Below, piece after piece: positions 1 through 9,259 of a stretch of DNA of 64,000 nt (position 1 is its first letter; each line of letters opens with the position of its first letter). The notes under the pieces are model-generated. The model saw nothing but the letters and a program-made list of their open reading frames with translations, had not been told where the DNA came from and did not search any database. A program made the position numbers and the translations under genes. Origin of the DNA: Cupriavidus sp. YR651 (lineage in GTDB: Bacteria; Pseudomonadota; Gammaproteobacteria; Burkholderiales; Burkholderiaceae). The stretch covers positions 1 through 64,000 of the forward strand of contig NZ_FMYZ01000011.1 in the NCBI RefSeq assembly GCF_900101625.1, written 5' to 3'.

Positions 1-284
1 CACATCAATTCGATATTGCGCTGAGTCTCGCGCTCCAGGCGGCGGCTGGACTGGATATGGTTGAGGTAGCCATAGATATAAATCTTCAGCAAGACAGACG
101 GGTGATATGCCGGCCGACCGGTGGATGCAGGAGCCGCGCCCTTAAAGCCGAGCTTATGCAGATCCAGCTCATCAACAAAGGCATCGATGACGCGCACAGG
201 GTTGTCTTCGCCGATAAAGTCGTCGAGACATTCGGGCAACAGCGTAACTTGCTGTCGATCTTCGCCTTCGATGAATCGCTTCAT
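1..284 (-). CDS. IS1182-family transposase, N-terminal part, cut by window edge
   Basis: An ATG at 284 opens a frame that reads to base 1 without a stop, so only about 94 N-terminal residues are visible. It begins MKRFIEGEDRQ and contains LLPECLDDFIGEDNPVRVID and GRPAYHPSVLLKIYIYGYL, the conserved N-terminal block of IS1182-type transposases, which cut and rejoin the ends of their own element. The catalytic part lies outside the window, so intactness cannot be judged. The terminal inverted repeat was not located in the bases above 284. It borders a zone rich in other transposon relics. Confidence 0.85.
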   Translation of the reverse strand, partial: MKRFIEGEDRQQVTLLPECLDDFIGEDNPVRVIDAFVDELDLHKLGFKGAAPASTGRPAYHPSVLLKIYIYGYLNHIQSSRRLERETQRNIELM

Positions 285-588
285 AGACCGTCCCGCGCTG
301 AGAAGTTTCTTCAGTCTAGGCGACGCACTAGCGTTTTCACACAACCTCGGCCATCTGCGGTCATTTGATCGCATGTTGCGCTAGACCCTCCGACGTCCGC
401 TGCACCTTGCAAAACGGCCGTTTGATCCCCGGTTCGTAGCGACTCCATCGGTTGGCCGTCCCCTTTTCGCGGTAGGTGGATTGCTCTCCGGTGACGTCTG
501 CTGCGGCGAAAACACATTCAATATGGCAGCTTCCTGACCAAGAAGACCCGCTCCTCCGCTAACCTATAAGCGCCCCTGAGGGAGGCAC
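285..588. other. Non-coding stretch upstream of the IS1182-type transposase
   Basis: No convincing gene is seen. The open frames here have no recognisable protein content. The stretch should contain the left end of the IS1182-type element, but I could not define an inverted repeat or target duplication by eye. Confidence 0.4.
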
Positions 589-753
589 TTATTCATTAGC
601 AAGCTTTCCTTCCAGAGACTGGATCGTGGCTGCGGCAATAGCACTCGCCGTTTGACCAGCAATATGGGCGTCCATTGGGATTCGTCCTGCGGCCGATGAC
701 AAAATGGCATCGACACTCCCCCGTTCGGGTGAGATTGCATCGACCATTCTCAT
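589..753 (-). CDS. Small hypothetical protein, 54 aa
   Basis: A frame opening with MRMVDAISPERGSVDAIL, ending GKLANE, of balanced composition rich in Ala, Ser and Ile; a second start two codons in is equally possible. The bases before the start (GGGAA) are a weak ribosome site. No family is recognised. It has no membrane segment and may be a small soluble helix-forming protein. It is divergent from the secreted-protein gene at 886. Real coding is uncertain. Confidence 0.35.
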   Translation of the reverse strand: MRMVDAISPERGSVDAILSSAAGRIPMDAHIAGQTASAIAAATIQSLEGKLANE

Positions 754-885
754 TTCCCGTTTCAAGTTTGAAACACATATCGTGGATTCATGACTCGGCA
801 AGTCAGATTGAACTTTACTGAAATGAGTTTTCGACCTATACAAGTACCTGTATCAGAAGGCTAGTTTTTTATCGGAAGTCGCGCC

Positions 886-1782
886 ATGTCGAAACGTACT
901 GAATTTCTTTTAATTTTTAATGGAATTATTTTCGCAAACATAACGAGTGTATGCGCGCAGGAGATTGGGTGGTATGAAAAGGAATCTCGAAAATGCGAGT
1001 TCGAATCTCCTGTTGCCGGCAACCCATCTGCCTTTATCAGAAAGACAAACAACGTTGGCGGCCAATACCTGGTAGCGCCAAAATCCTCGCTTAACACGAT
1101 TATCGCCGCGAACGCTGATCAGGTGAAAAACGTACATTTATTAACAAACGTAGAACTTGCGGCACTGAGATCCAACCTTGACTCCTTGCGCGCAGCACCT
1201 CAAGCACTCTCTATCGTTCTGGACGTCTTAGGAAAAATCAACAATCTTAAGGGGGCATTGAAAATTTCATCCGGCGGTCTTATGAATTGGCTCAAAGGAA
1301 ATGCCGCTGGAGAACTCAAGAATATCGATCGGGTCTATGATTTTGTGACAGAAGGAGGGGCGTATGTATCAATAATCTCATTCAAGGCCCCTGCGCCTGG
1401 CGAGAAACCACTGATGCTTGAACTGAGGGGCTACGAGGTGCAGGTTGGAACGGAACCTAATCCGAGGCGATGGCTATCCTCCGCTTGTCTTCTGCCAATC
1501 GAGGTGACCCTATCGAGAATCGAAACGAAGGCGGCTGGAGCAAATGCCAACAATAAGAGGCTCGATCGACAGGCCGACGGTACGTGGAGAATGTTTGATA
1601 TCACGGATCAAAAATATAGTTCCTCCGTTTTTAATTACATCGGGCAAGACGGTGAATATGCTTATTTCAAAGTAGCACCCGATAAGGAGTATCGAGCTCA
1701 TATGTACGGAGGTCCATTGCAATCACGATCAAGCGGGGCTCCCACTTGGAATACTCTCTACCAAGTGATTGAATCCCAGTAG
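886..1782 (+). CDS. Secreted protein of unknown function, 298 aa
   Basis: The ATG is followed by a classical signal peptide (short basic start, hydrophobic run LLIFNGIIFANI, likely cleavage after SVCA near residue 24). The mature part begins QEIGWYEKESRKCEF. No known domain was recognised. A central hydrophobic stretch (about residues 105-135, LSIVLDVLGKINNLKGAL) looks amphipathic rather than membrane-spanning. Base composition is clearly more AT-rich than the flanks, with AT-rich codons such as aaa, aat and ata, suggesting recent transfer. The small secreted protein at 1807 follows after 24 bases and is probably co-transcribed. Confidence 0.7.
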   Translation: MSKRTEFLLIFNGIIFANITSVCAQEIGWYEKESRKCEFESPVAGNPSAFIRKTNNVGGQYLVAPKSSLNTIIAANADQVKNVHLLTNVELAALRSNLDSLRAAPQALSIVLDVLGKINNLKGALKISSGGLMNWLKGNAAGELKNIDRVYDFVTEGGAYVSIISFKAPAPGEKPLMLELRGYEVQVGTEPNPRRWLSSACLLPIEVTLSRIETKAAGANANNKRLDRQADGTWRMFDITDQKYSSSVFNYIGQDGEYAYFKVAPDKEYRAHMYGGPLQSRSSGAPTWNTLYQVIESQ

Positions 1783-1806
1783 ACGATAAATTTTGGATGA
1801 TAAATT

Positions 1807-2022
1807 GTGAAAAACCTAATTTTTGCAGTTGTGCTTTCACCCATCGCAATATCCGGTGTTGCTATGGCTATAACGGCTGAAGAGGCCCGGAAGATTCCCG
1901 TTGAGCAATGGCCTACTACTCGACCATGTTCGGATCACGGCCAGCAACGTGATAAATGTATAGGTATTGATGGAGGCCAAGAAATCTGCAAACCGATTCA
2001 TGACCCCGTGTGCCCCAAATAG
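1807..2022 (+). CDS. Small exported protein, 71 aa
   Basis: A GTG start leads into an N-terminal signal peptide (MKNLIFAVVLSPIAISGVAM, likely cleaved after residue 21), leaving a mature peptide of about 50 residues with four cysteines (PCSDHGQQRDKC, EICKPIHDPVC), a pattern suited to two disulfides in the periplasm. No family was recognised. It lies 24 bases after the 298-aa secreted protein, shares its lower GC content, and the two probably form one transferred unit. Real expression is inferred from the clean signal peptide only. Confidence 0.6.
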   Translation: MKNLIFAVVLSPIAISGVAMAITAEEARKIPVEQWPTTRPCSDHGQQRDKCIGIDGGQEICKPIHDPVCPK

Positions 2023-2189
2023 CGAGTGTTTGGCGGCCGTGGCAGGGCGCGCACTGATCCATACCGTCTCGCAAATCTGGCCATGGTCGTCCGTCTTTTG
2101 GGTGTGATGGCCTGTATATATAGGATCCGATAGGTGGTCTCGTGTGACACCTGGTAGTCCTTGTTGACTGCATAGGCGTGCTTTACCCA

Positions 2190-2530
2190 CCCTACAATCT
2201 TTCAGGGGACAACTGAAGCTGGAGCTTGCTGCCACGACATGCGCCAGAGCCCGGCTTCTGATGAGCTTGCAGGTCTTGGGGCGGCGAGCTCGATCCCAGG
2301 CGAGCGGATCCGCGTGATTTGCGCGATAGCCATGAATTCCCCGTTTCGACGGAGCTCACGGCTAATGGTAGATGCAGCCCGCCCAAGCTGAGCTGCTATC
2401 GAGCGGGTCGAAAGCCCCCCCACCACGGCACGGGAGATATCCTCTCGCACGGCAAGCGTCAAGCCAAGCTTGGAGCGGTGTCGAAGGGGCGGTTGGACTC
2501 CGCCGGAATGACACCCAATTTACATGCCTA
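2190..2530 (-). pseudogene. IS30-family transposase relic (N-terminal region, frameshifted)
   Basis: The reverse strand carries the helix-turn-helix region of an IS30-type transposase: GVIPAESNRP in one frame, then RSKLGLTLAVREDISRAVVG and STRSIAAQLGRAASTISREL in a second, then SARLGSSSPPQDLQAH and KLQLQLSPERL in a third. These blocks follow the family order, so at least two frameshifts are present. The catalytic DDE domain is missing. It is a dead fragment marking an old insertion next to the broken binding-protein gene. Confidence 0.75.
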
Positions 2531-2865
2531 TTGCGATAAGTCTTCTTATCTAAATAGACTGATTTTTCCCGAAACTTCGACTCGGCAATCTATGGATGCG
2601 GATGATCGTCCCCTCGGCCTGCGAGCCTTCCTAGGAAGGTGAGGATCGACTATGGCGGTTAATAGCATTTAATGGCCTGCGCGTGAGTGGACGCTGTCGA
2701 GCATGGCGTCAAACCGCCGCGTCAACACTGCAGGCACTGAGCCGCATCAGGTCGCAGCCTCTGCGCACTACCTTGAGCATCACACTCTTTGCTGGCGGCA
2801 ATAAAGAATGCGCAAGCGATCAAACGAAAACAGCGCAGAACGCCAGCCTCGCAACGGCTGCGAAA

Positions 2866-3508
2866 TCGCCTGGCAACCAGGCGTCGTCCAAAACAAGCCC
2901 GGCACGGGTGGTGCCATTGGCTTTGCGGAGCTGGCGCGTGCCACCCCGGACGGCTACACCATCGGCTTCACGAACACGCCGAACCTGCTGACGATTCCAA
3001 TTGAGCCCAAGACGACGTTCACCTGGAAGAGCTATGACCTCATCGGCAACCCAGTAGACGACCTGGGCGCATTCACCGTTAGCCAGTCCAGCAACATCGA
3101 TTGTTTGACCACGCTCGTGAAGTATGCCAAGGCAAGCCCCGGTGCGACCACTGTGGGCACCACGGGCGTGGGCCCAGAGGACCATCTCGCCATGCTGCAC
3201 TTGAAAAGGCGTCAGGCGTAAAGATGACCCACGGTGGGCTACAAAGGCGCCGGCGAGGTCCGTGGTGCCCTTGCTGGTCAGCAAATGACGATTGGCGCTA
3301 TCAACATCGGCGAAGCTCTGGCTTACCAGAAGGAAGGTACGACTCTAAAGTTTCTGGGGCAGATGGGAGCAGCGCGCGCGGTACTTGCACCCAATGGTCG
3401 ACCCTCCGCGAGCAGGGCTACAACATCGAGTTGGCATCCTTGCGCGGGCTCGCCGCGCCCAAGGTCCTGCCGGAACCGGTATCCAGGAGGCAACGTGAGG
3501 CTGCGTAA
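2866..3508 (+). pseudogene. Tripartite tricarboxylate transporter (Bug/TctC) binding protein, broken
   Basis: Fragments of a periplasmic solute-binding protein of the Bug/TctC family appear in successive frames: VVQNKPGTGGAIGFAELARA and TPDGYTIGFTNTPNLLTIP, then EVRGALAGQQMTIGAINIGE, then TLREQGYNIELASLRGLAAP. The signal peptide and the first 60 or so residues are absent, and the C-terminal third ends early at QREAA. At least two frameshifts (near 3225 and 3400) separate the blocks. Intact members are about 320 residues and bind organic acids. No partner membrane genes are nearby, so the gene looks stranded by insertion-sequence activity. Confidence 0.75.
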
Positions 3509-3509
3509 A

Positions 3510-3830
3510 TCAGTCTTCTTGATACAGCCGATCAAGCGGACGACCACGCGGAAAGAAGAGTTCGCCCGGCAACAGCAGTGGGTCTCCGACCATACCCATG
3601 CGAATCGCTTCTTCGGCCTTTCGGGCAATCACATGCCGAAAGGCTCCGAATTCGCTCATCAATTCAGCTTCCGAGTTCTCTTTCTGGTCGCCCGCAGCGT
3701 GGGACCGGCTCAAATCATTGAGCACCGCGCGGCTGATCAAGCAAAAGTGGTGCTGGCCATCAACCGTGATACCGAATTTGATGGACTCCCCACTGACATC
3801 CAATTTCGCGCCCTGAATATTGTCCGGCAT
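3510..3830 (-). CDS. DUF1488-like small protein, 106 aa
   Basis: The start at 3830 (MPDNIQGAKLDV) is chosen because GGGAG sits six bases upstream; an ATG two codons earlier would leave no spacing. The layout ESIKFGITVDGQHHFCLISR followed by a helical part (FRHVIARKAEEAIRMG) resembles DUF1488 proteins, small beta-then-helix proteins of unknown role found in Burkholderiales chromosomes and phages. No active-site residues are known for the family. It is divergent from phage-type relics and may be the only intact gene of that set. The family call is moderate. Confidence 0.5.
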   Translation of the reverse strand: MPDNIQGAKLDVSGESIKFGITVDGQHHFCLISRAVLNDLSRSHAAGDQKENSEAELMSEFGAFRHVIARKAEEAIRMGMVGDPLLLPGELFFPRGRPLDRLYQED

Positions 3831-3859
3831 GTGCATCTCCCAGATATTCGAGTCCTAGC

Positions 3860-3990
3860 ATGCTGACCAACCCCTGCTACCTGGGCGACTGCCGCGATGT
3901 CATGCGATAGCTATCGCCGATGGCGTGCGCGCTCAGTACTTTGTCACGGGCTCTTCAGCGTGGCGCCGTCGCAGGCACGGCCGTCGTTCC
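3860..3990 (+). pseudogene. DNA methyltransferase N-terminal relic (phage type)
   Basis: An ATG opens MLTNPCYLGDCRDVMR and then hits a stop. Shifting frame continues as AIADGVRAQYFVTGSSAW, which lines up with the start of DNA-methylase proteins (usual form: ...YLGDCRDVMRxLIADGVRVQ..VTSPPYW). The catalytic (D/N/S)PPY motif is decayed to SSAW and everything after it is lost. This is an eroded stub of a site-specific DNA methyltransferase of the kind carried by prophages. The assignment rests on about 35 residues. Confidence 0.5.
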
Positions 3991-4138
3991 GGGAGGAACA
4001 ACGTAAGGAACAAACTTGCAGGGCTCCTTCTGCCCCAACGAGCAATTGGAACCAACAGCACAAACCGACAACAGCGGTGCTGCCATCGCAAAGATAGCAA
4101 GCCTCATCGCAACGAGCCCGACCTGATTGTTTCTGGAA

Positions 4139-4440
4139 TCCTAGCATGACCACAGAACACCCCATCCTCTCTGGCGGCGCTATGGTGCGCGCTAACGTGT
4201 CAGAAATGACGAGTTGGTCGGCGAAGGAATGCAAGCGGGTGGGGGCAACGTGAGACCAGGTGGACTCATCGGCCCGTTGATCCGAACCAGACGTCAAACA
4301 TGCCATCTGGAAGTATCTGTCAAGTACATCTGAATCTTGAAGCCCCGATACTCGGAAATACCTTTCATATCCGCTCCAGCAACGTTTCCCGTCCTAGCGC
4401 GACCAACGAATGCCCCATCCCCTTCTCTGGCGCCCTAGCG
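4139..4440 (+). repeat. Two decayed copies of a phage-type gene start, with shared leader
   Basis: At 4146 a frame begins MTTEHPILSGGAMVRA, and near 4404 a diverged copy reads ATNECPIPFSGALADA. Both resemble the start of small phage proteins of the form MTxxxPILFSGPMVRAxL. Each is preceded by the leader TCCTAGC (4139 and 4392). Neither copy has a full open frame. They look like an internally duplicated, eroded gene start within the prophage-derived zone. Confidence 0.35.
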
Positions 4441-4476
4441 GACGCATGCGGAAGTGAGATTCACGTGTTCCACGAA

Positions 4477-4713
4477 TCAAGGACAACGCCCATCAATTTG
4501 CAGTCTGGCCCAATCGGTAGCGTGCTGCCAGGCCTCGCCCTCGCTGAAGAATTCGCCTGGAACAAGGTAGCGATCGAGAATCTTCAGTGGCGCGCCGCTT
4601 GCAGCTTTCGCACAGATCGTCACCTCTCCCTGCCAAGGGCCCGCCGCACTAAGTGACGTTGCGGACGCCTGATACCAGTGGTCTCGGTAGTACGTGAAGC
4701 CTTGGAGATCCAT
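4477..4713 (-). CDS. Small conserved protein (CV_2116-like), 78 aa
   Basis: The ATG at 4713 follows GGGAGAAAGC, a good ribosome site. The sequence reads as a beta-rich half (MDLQGFTYYRDHWYQASATS) and an ending AWQHATDWARLQIDGRCP. This resembles the CV_2116-type family of 70-80 residue proteins common in Burkholderiaceae accessory DNA, whose role is unknown. No signal peptide is present. It is divergent from the broken DUF1643 gene. Placement in the family is by pattern memory and is only moderately sure. Confidence 0.55.
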   Translation of the reverse strand: MDLQGFTYYRDHWYQASATSLSAAGPWQGEVTICAKAASGAPLKILDRYLVPGEFFSEGEAWQHATDWARLQIDGRCP

Positions 4714-4739
4714 CGCTTTCTCCCGACGTTACAGAGGAC

Positions 4740-5179
4740 CGTAGCACGAAGCACCTATCCATCCATGCCCTCGACGGCGAGGCCGTCTGCATCCCCTCTG
4801 ACTACGAGCGGTACCGCTATCGCCTCTGGCGCGAGTGGGATCGCAAACTGCCGTCGCTCGGCTTCATCATGCTCAACACGTCGACCGCTGACAACCAGGT
4901 GAACGACCCGACGATCACGCGGTGCCTCCAGCGTGCGCTGGATAGCTACAAGTTTGGAGGCCTCGAGCCATCATGGACGCGATCGATCAATGCGCAACGG
5001 TCATCTGCGCGTGGGGCGCGCACAAGTCGGCACCGGCCCGCGCGGCGGAGGTGCTGGCCATCATCCGTATATGCGGCCGCGCCACGATGCTCCATCACCT
5101 CGGCCTGAACAAGGACGGCAGCCCTAAGCACCCGCTTTACGTTGGCACGCGCACGCGGCCCCAACACTTCAGCGCATGA
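4740..5179 (+). pseudogene. DUF1643 protein, deleted and frameshifted
   Basis: The first part reads HALDGEAVCIPSDYERYRYR, LGFIMLNTSTADNQVNDPTI and TRCLQRALDSYKFGGLE, typical of DUF1643. It then jumps near 4968 into another frame with CATVICAWGAHKSAPARAAE and LHHLGLNKDGSPKHPLYVG, the C-terminal half. The middle (the segment around the family's NLFAYRAT motif) is missing, so a deletion fused the halves out of frame. The start codon also appears lost, since no ATG or GTG precedes the first block in frame. DUF1643 genes are often phage cargo of unknown role. Confidence 0.7.
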
Positions 5180-5604
5180 CCAAAGCCACGGCTCGCATCA
5201 TTGAATTGACCCGCCGAACCTGGCGGATTGACGCCAGTGATGAACCGGTCATCATCAGTGGCCAGGACCGCAATCGCACCTGCAGTATCCTCGGGCTCTG
5301 CCATACGGCCCAGCGCAATGCGTTCGCGGAATATGTCGAGCGTGACTTCGTCCTTGAACATGTCGGCAGTCAGGTCCGTGCGTGTCAGCGTCGGGCACGC
5401 CGCATTGATCCGCACACCATCGCGGCCATAGCGAGCGCCAGCGATCTTGTCAGATTGACCACGCCGCCTTTTGCCGCGTTGTAGAAGCTCAGCTTCCAGT
5501 CGGCGCCCAGCCCCGAGACGGATGCGGGGCGGCAGCACGGCGCGCGAGCCAAAGAACACGCCGTCGAGGTCAATCGACATCACCGTGCGCCCACCTACGG
5601 CCAT
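5175..5604 (-). pseudogene. Short-chain dehydrogenase/reductase, broken
   Basis: Recognisable SDR pieces occur in two frames: MSIDLDGVFFGSRAVLP, then FYNAAKGGVVNLTRSLAL (the YxxxK active-site region), then GVRINAACPTLTRTDLTADM and GRMAEPEDTAGAIAVLATDD with an eroded tail FITGVNPPGSAGQF where a normal gene has xVDGG. The Rossmann nucleotide-binding start is missing. At least two frameshifts are needed to join the pieces. It converges on the DUF1643 relic at about 5175. Confidence 0.75.
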
Positions 5605-5759
5605 TCGACTGCGCTCTCGGGCGGACGTCTAAACGTCGGCTTCAATCAGGTAACGGACCTTCCCGGTGAGCCTGTCCATCTGCCTATTTCTGGCAATGTT
5701 TTTTTGCATTTCGGGACTGACTATCGGAAAACCGGGGTCCGCTGTGGTGTTGTGTCGCA

Positions 5760-8297
5760 TCAATGCACCGCGAAATAGCGGTAGAACAATCGCTTTATCC
5801 ATTCCACGGCGACCAAATAGCAGAGCAGCATCGCCAATAGAATCAGGAAGAACTGAGGCGGTGGTGCGACGAAACCGAGCAGCGCGGCGGCCGGCATGAA
5901 GGGCAATGCGCCGGCAATGAGCACGACCGCGAGCGAAGTAATCGTCAGTACGCGACTTGGCCGGCTCTTGAATGGGCTGCCCTGGGTTCGAATGATAAAG
6001 ATCACCAATACTTGAGTGGCAATCGACTCAATAAACCAGCCAGTGTGAAATAGCGCTTCGCCCGCATTGAACACCTTCAGCATGATGAAAAATGTCAAGA
6101 AGTCGAAGACCGAGCTCACTGGGCCGACCACCCACATGAAATTGCGAATAAACGTCGTATCCCAATGCTTGGGATGGGTTAGGGAATCGTCATCCACGTT
6201 GTCCATTGGAATAGGCAGTTCCGAGACATCGTAAAGCAGGTTATTGAGAAGAATCTGCGCCGGCAGCATCGGTAAAAAGGCGAGAAACATCGTCGCGCCC
6301 GCCATGCTGAACATGTTACCGAAATTCGAGCTGGTTCCCATCATGATGTACTTCATGATGTTGGCGAAGGTCCGTCGGCCCTCCAGCACGCCAGCACGCA
6401 ATACGTTCAAGTCTTGCCGCAGCAGGATCATCGCTGCCGCCGCCTTGGCCACGTCTACCGCGCTATCGACCGAAATGCCGATATCTGCAGAGTGAAGCGA
6501 GGGTGCGTCATTGATACCGTCGCCAAGATAACCGACGGTATGTCCTTGGGCTTTCAGGCTCAGGATGACGCGGTTTTTCTGCGCCGGCGTGACCCGGCAA
6601 AGCAAGTTAGCCCCCTTTAGCCGCACCGCCAGTGCGGTATCGTCCATTTGTCCGATTTCGTTGCCGGTGAGCACCCCCGAGACTGGCACGCCAAGTTGTG
6701 TAAACACGTGTCGGGTGACCAGCTCGCTGTCACCGGTGATGATTTTGACGTCCACGCCAATTTCCGCCAAGTCTTTGAGCGCCTTGGCCGCACTGGGTTT
6801 AGGGGGATCGAGGAAGGCGGCAAAGCCGGCGAAGATCAGCTCGGTTTCATCACTCAATACCGCGTGCGAGTAGTCCGGCGCGACCGATCGCCACGCGATG
6901 CCAAGCACTTTGAAGCCTTCCCGCCCAAGACTGTCTTGCAATATCTGGATGGTCGCCAGTGCGGCTTCATCCAGAGGTTGCGTCCCCAGTGCCTCGCCAA
7001 GAGCGTATTGCGTGGATAGTTTGAGAATGTCCTCTGGCGCGCCCTTTACCACCAGCAACCGCTGCTGACCATCGTCGAGCAATACCGAGACACGCCTGCG
7101 CTCGAAATCGAACGGCACCTCGTCGATCTTGCGCCAATGGCCGACCTCGATCTCCTTGTGTTCGAGGATGGCGGCGTCCAAGGGGCTCTTGAGGCCGGTT
7201 TCAAAATAGCTATTGAGGTATGCCAACTGCAGCACCTGCGCCCTATCGCGCCCTTGCGCATCCAGATGCCGTTCCAAATGGATGCGTGCCTCGGTCAGCG
7301 TGCCCGTCTTGTCGGTGCAAAGGATGTCCATGCTGCCCAGGTTATGAATCGCGGCGAGCTGCTTTACGATGACGTGTTGCCGGGCCATGCGCAGTGCGCC
7401 GCGCGAGAGCGTTACCGTGACCACCATCGGCAGGAGTTCGGGCGTCAGCCCGACCGCAAGCGCGATGGCGAAGAGAAACGACTCCAGGAAGGGGCGATGG
7501 AATAGCGCATTGACCAGAAACACAAAAAGCACCAGCAGCACGGTCAAGCGCATGATCAACATGCCAAAACTATGCGTACCCAGCTCAAAAGCGGTGGGCG
7601 GAGCCTTGGTCACCAGCGAATCCGCAACGCTGCCAACGGCGGTATCCGCACCAATCTGGCACACCATCGCCTTGGCCATCCCGCTGATCACGGACGTCCC
7701 CATGAAGACAGCGTTCTCGGCCTGATTGAGGTCGTCCACCGGCTCAGTGAGGTCGGCAGCGTGCTTCTCAACTGGGTAGGATTCGCCCGTCAGCAATGCC
7801 TGGTTGACAAAGAAATCTTTGGCCTCGATCAAGCGGCAATCTGCCGGCATAAGATCGCCGGCGGCAAGCAGAACAACATCACCAGGAACCAGCGTGGCGA
7901 TCGGCATGTCCTGCGGATGTCCATCGCGCATCACGTTTGCGCGGACGGCAACCGTTTGTTTGAGCTGTTCCGCAGCTTGCCCCGCCCGATACTCCTGGAC
8001 GAAATCCAGGGTCACGCTGACAAGAACGATCACCCAGATGATCACGAATCCGGTGACCTCGCCAGTCAGCGCGGACACGGCACTGGCGGCGAGCAGGATC
8101 ATCACAAGGGGATTCCTGAAGTGGCTCAGATACTGCAGCAACAGGGATCGTTCACCGCGCGGCCGCAGTGTATTGGGACCAAAGCGCGCTGCCCTTTGGC
8201 GTGCTTCCGACTGGCTCAACCCCTCAAGTGATGACGCCAAAAGGGCCTGGAGCGCGGCTGAAGGCTGGTTCCAAAACTGGGGTTCCGGACAATCCAT
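5760..8297 (-). CDS. mgtA: Magnesium-transporting P-type ATPase (type IIIB)
   Basis: An 845-residue membrane ATPase that imports Mg2+ using ATP. Visible landmarks are TGES (about 170-173, dephosphorylation loop), the phosphorylation motif DKTGTLT (about 329-335) followed by the IIIB-type linker, GDGINDAPSLHSADIGISVD in the hinge, and about ten hydrophobic segments, with LTPELLPMVV in the metal-path helix. The ATG at 8297 is preferred because AGAAGG lies seven bases upstream; an in-frame TTG at 8318 has no such site. Length is normal for MgtA/MgtB. It stands alone, with no MgtC or PhoPQ genes adjacent. Regulation is not visible, although a leader could lie in the long upstream gap. Confidence 0.93.
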   Translation of the reverse strand: MDCPEPQFWNQPSAALQALLASSLEGLSQSEARQRAARFGPNTLRPRGERSLLLQYLSHFRNPLVMILLAASAVSALTGEVTGFVIIWVIVLVSVTLDFVQEYRAGQAAEQLKQTVAVRANVMRDGHPQDMPIATLVPGDVVLLAAGDLMPADCRLIEAKDFFVNQALLTGESYPVEKHAADLTEPVDDLNQAENAVFMGTSVISGMAKAMVCQIGADTAVGSVADSLVTKAPPTAFELGTHSFGMLIMRLTVLLVLFVFLVNALFHRPFLESFLFAIALAVGLTPELLPMVVTVTLSRGALRMARQHVIVKQLAAIHNLGSMDILCTDKTGTLTEARIHLERHLDAQGRDRAQVLQLAYLNSYFETGLKSPLDAAILEHKEIEVGHWRKIDEVPFDFERRRVSVLLDDGQQRLLVVKGAPEDILKLSTQYALGEALGTQPLDEAALATIQILQDSLGREGFKVLGIAWRSVAPDYSHAVLSDETELIFAGFAAFLDPPKPSAAKALKDLAEIGVDVKIITGDSELVTRHVFTQLGVPVSGVLTGNEIGQMDDTALAVRLKGANLLCRVTPAQKNRVILSLKAQGHTVGYLGDGINDAPSLHSADIGISVDSAVDVAKAAAAMILLRQDLNVLRAGVLEGRRTFANIMKYIMMGTSSNFGNMFSMAGATMFLAFLPMLPAQILLNNLLYDVSELPIPMDNVDDDSLTHPKHWDTTFIRNFMWVVGPVSSVFDFLTFFIMLKVFNAGEALFHTGWFIESIATQVLVIFIIRTQGSPFKSRPSRVLTITSLAVVLIAGALPFMPAAALLGFVAPPPQFFLILLAMLLCYLVAVEWIKRLFYRYFAVH

Positions 8298-9259
8298 TGC
8301 ATATGCCTTCTGCAGCAATTGCGCGCTCGGCTAGCCAAACGAAGACGGCTGGTGGTCAGTACGTTAGCACAAAAGGAAGGGGCCGACCCCGAACATCCCG
8401 GTCGATCGGCGCAGTTCGCCGTGAGTGGCGGTCCGCTTGGGCGAGTTCTTGCCGATTGGCTCCCGGATACCTATTGACTGTTCCACCTGAAAGCGGCTGT
8501 TGGGGCCAGGCAAGGTCGAACGGCGGAACTTGGTCGGTCAGGGATGGTCGCGGCTTTGCGACGAGCGTCCGGCAGAGACCGGCTAGTTGCTCTCTTTCGC
8601 CTTGGTGAGGCGAGTAGCCACGTCAGACTGACCGCCGCCATACAACTGCGGCGGCGGAATGACCTCCCTTCTTGAAGGTCCACATGAAGAGCTCGCCATG
8701 GGTCGGTAGCCGCAGGTTGATGCCGGCATGAGCCGTCAGATCCTGCGGTGTTTCGGCACCTGTTGGTTCGCGAAATAGGCAGGCGCACCACTTCCCTGTC
8801 CTAGTTTCCCGACGAAAACGCCCCGAAAAAATCGTATCTTAACCCCTCCCGTAGAACGTATTAAAAGTGTCACCGTTGCGACAATAAATGTGTCAATACG
8901 CCTGGCGATTCCGGTCTCAGTTCCCGCCAGCCCTTGCTAGGCAAGCGTTCGCAGATTGCGAAATGAATTTGTCACCAGCAAGCTGGGGGCGGTGGACCAG
9001 CTTCACGCCAGGCCCGACCACGGACAGAGAACGGCGGACAGTAACTGCCATCTGTGTCTACCGGCATGAACAGAAACGTGATGCTCTTGTGCAGCTGAAC
9101 TACGCAGCTCGGCCGACAGCACAACGCTCCGCCACCTAATCCGGCAGCTATACAAACGCTCCAGCGTCGTCGTCACGACCAACTCAGTTTGACGGCTGGT
9201 GGGCTGTTTTGGGTGGCGCAAAGATGACCAACTTCATTCGCCAGCATGAGGCGATACTG
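8298..9259. other. Long gap between mgtA and the DUF4397 lipoprotein
   Basis: About 960 bases with no supported gene. On the reverse strand an open stretch around 8660-8790 (residues such as ETPQDLTAHAGINLRLPTHG) looks protein-like but has no start codon and no family I know. Near 8867-8895 GTGTCA occurs twice in an AT-rich patch, which could be the worn end of an insertion sequence. The part next to 8297 should hold the mgtA promoter and leader. Confidence 0.4.

Noticed and set aside
5137..5175. Extension of the broken SDR to 5137 as a normal C-terminus
   Set aside because: The last residues overlap the DUF1643 relic on the other strand and do not fit the SDR family ending.
8867..8895. GTGTCA repeated in an AT-rich patch as an insertion-sequence end
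   Set aside because: Only two short words, no transposase piece next to them and no matching inverted copy found.
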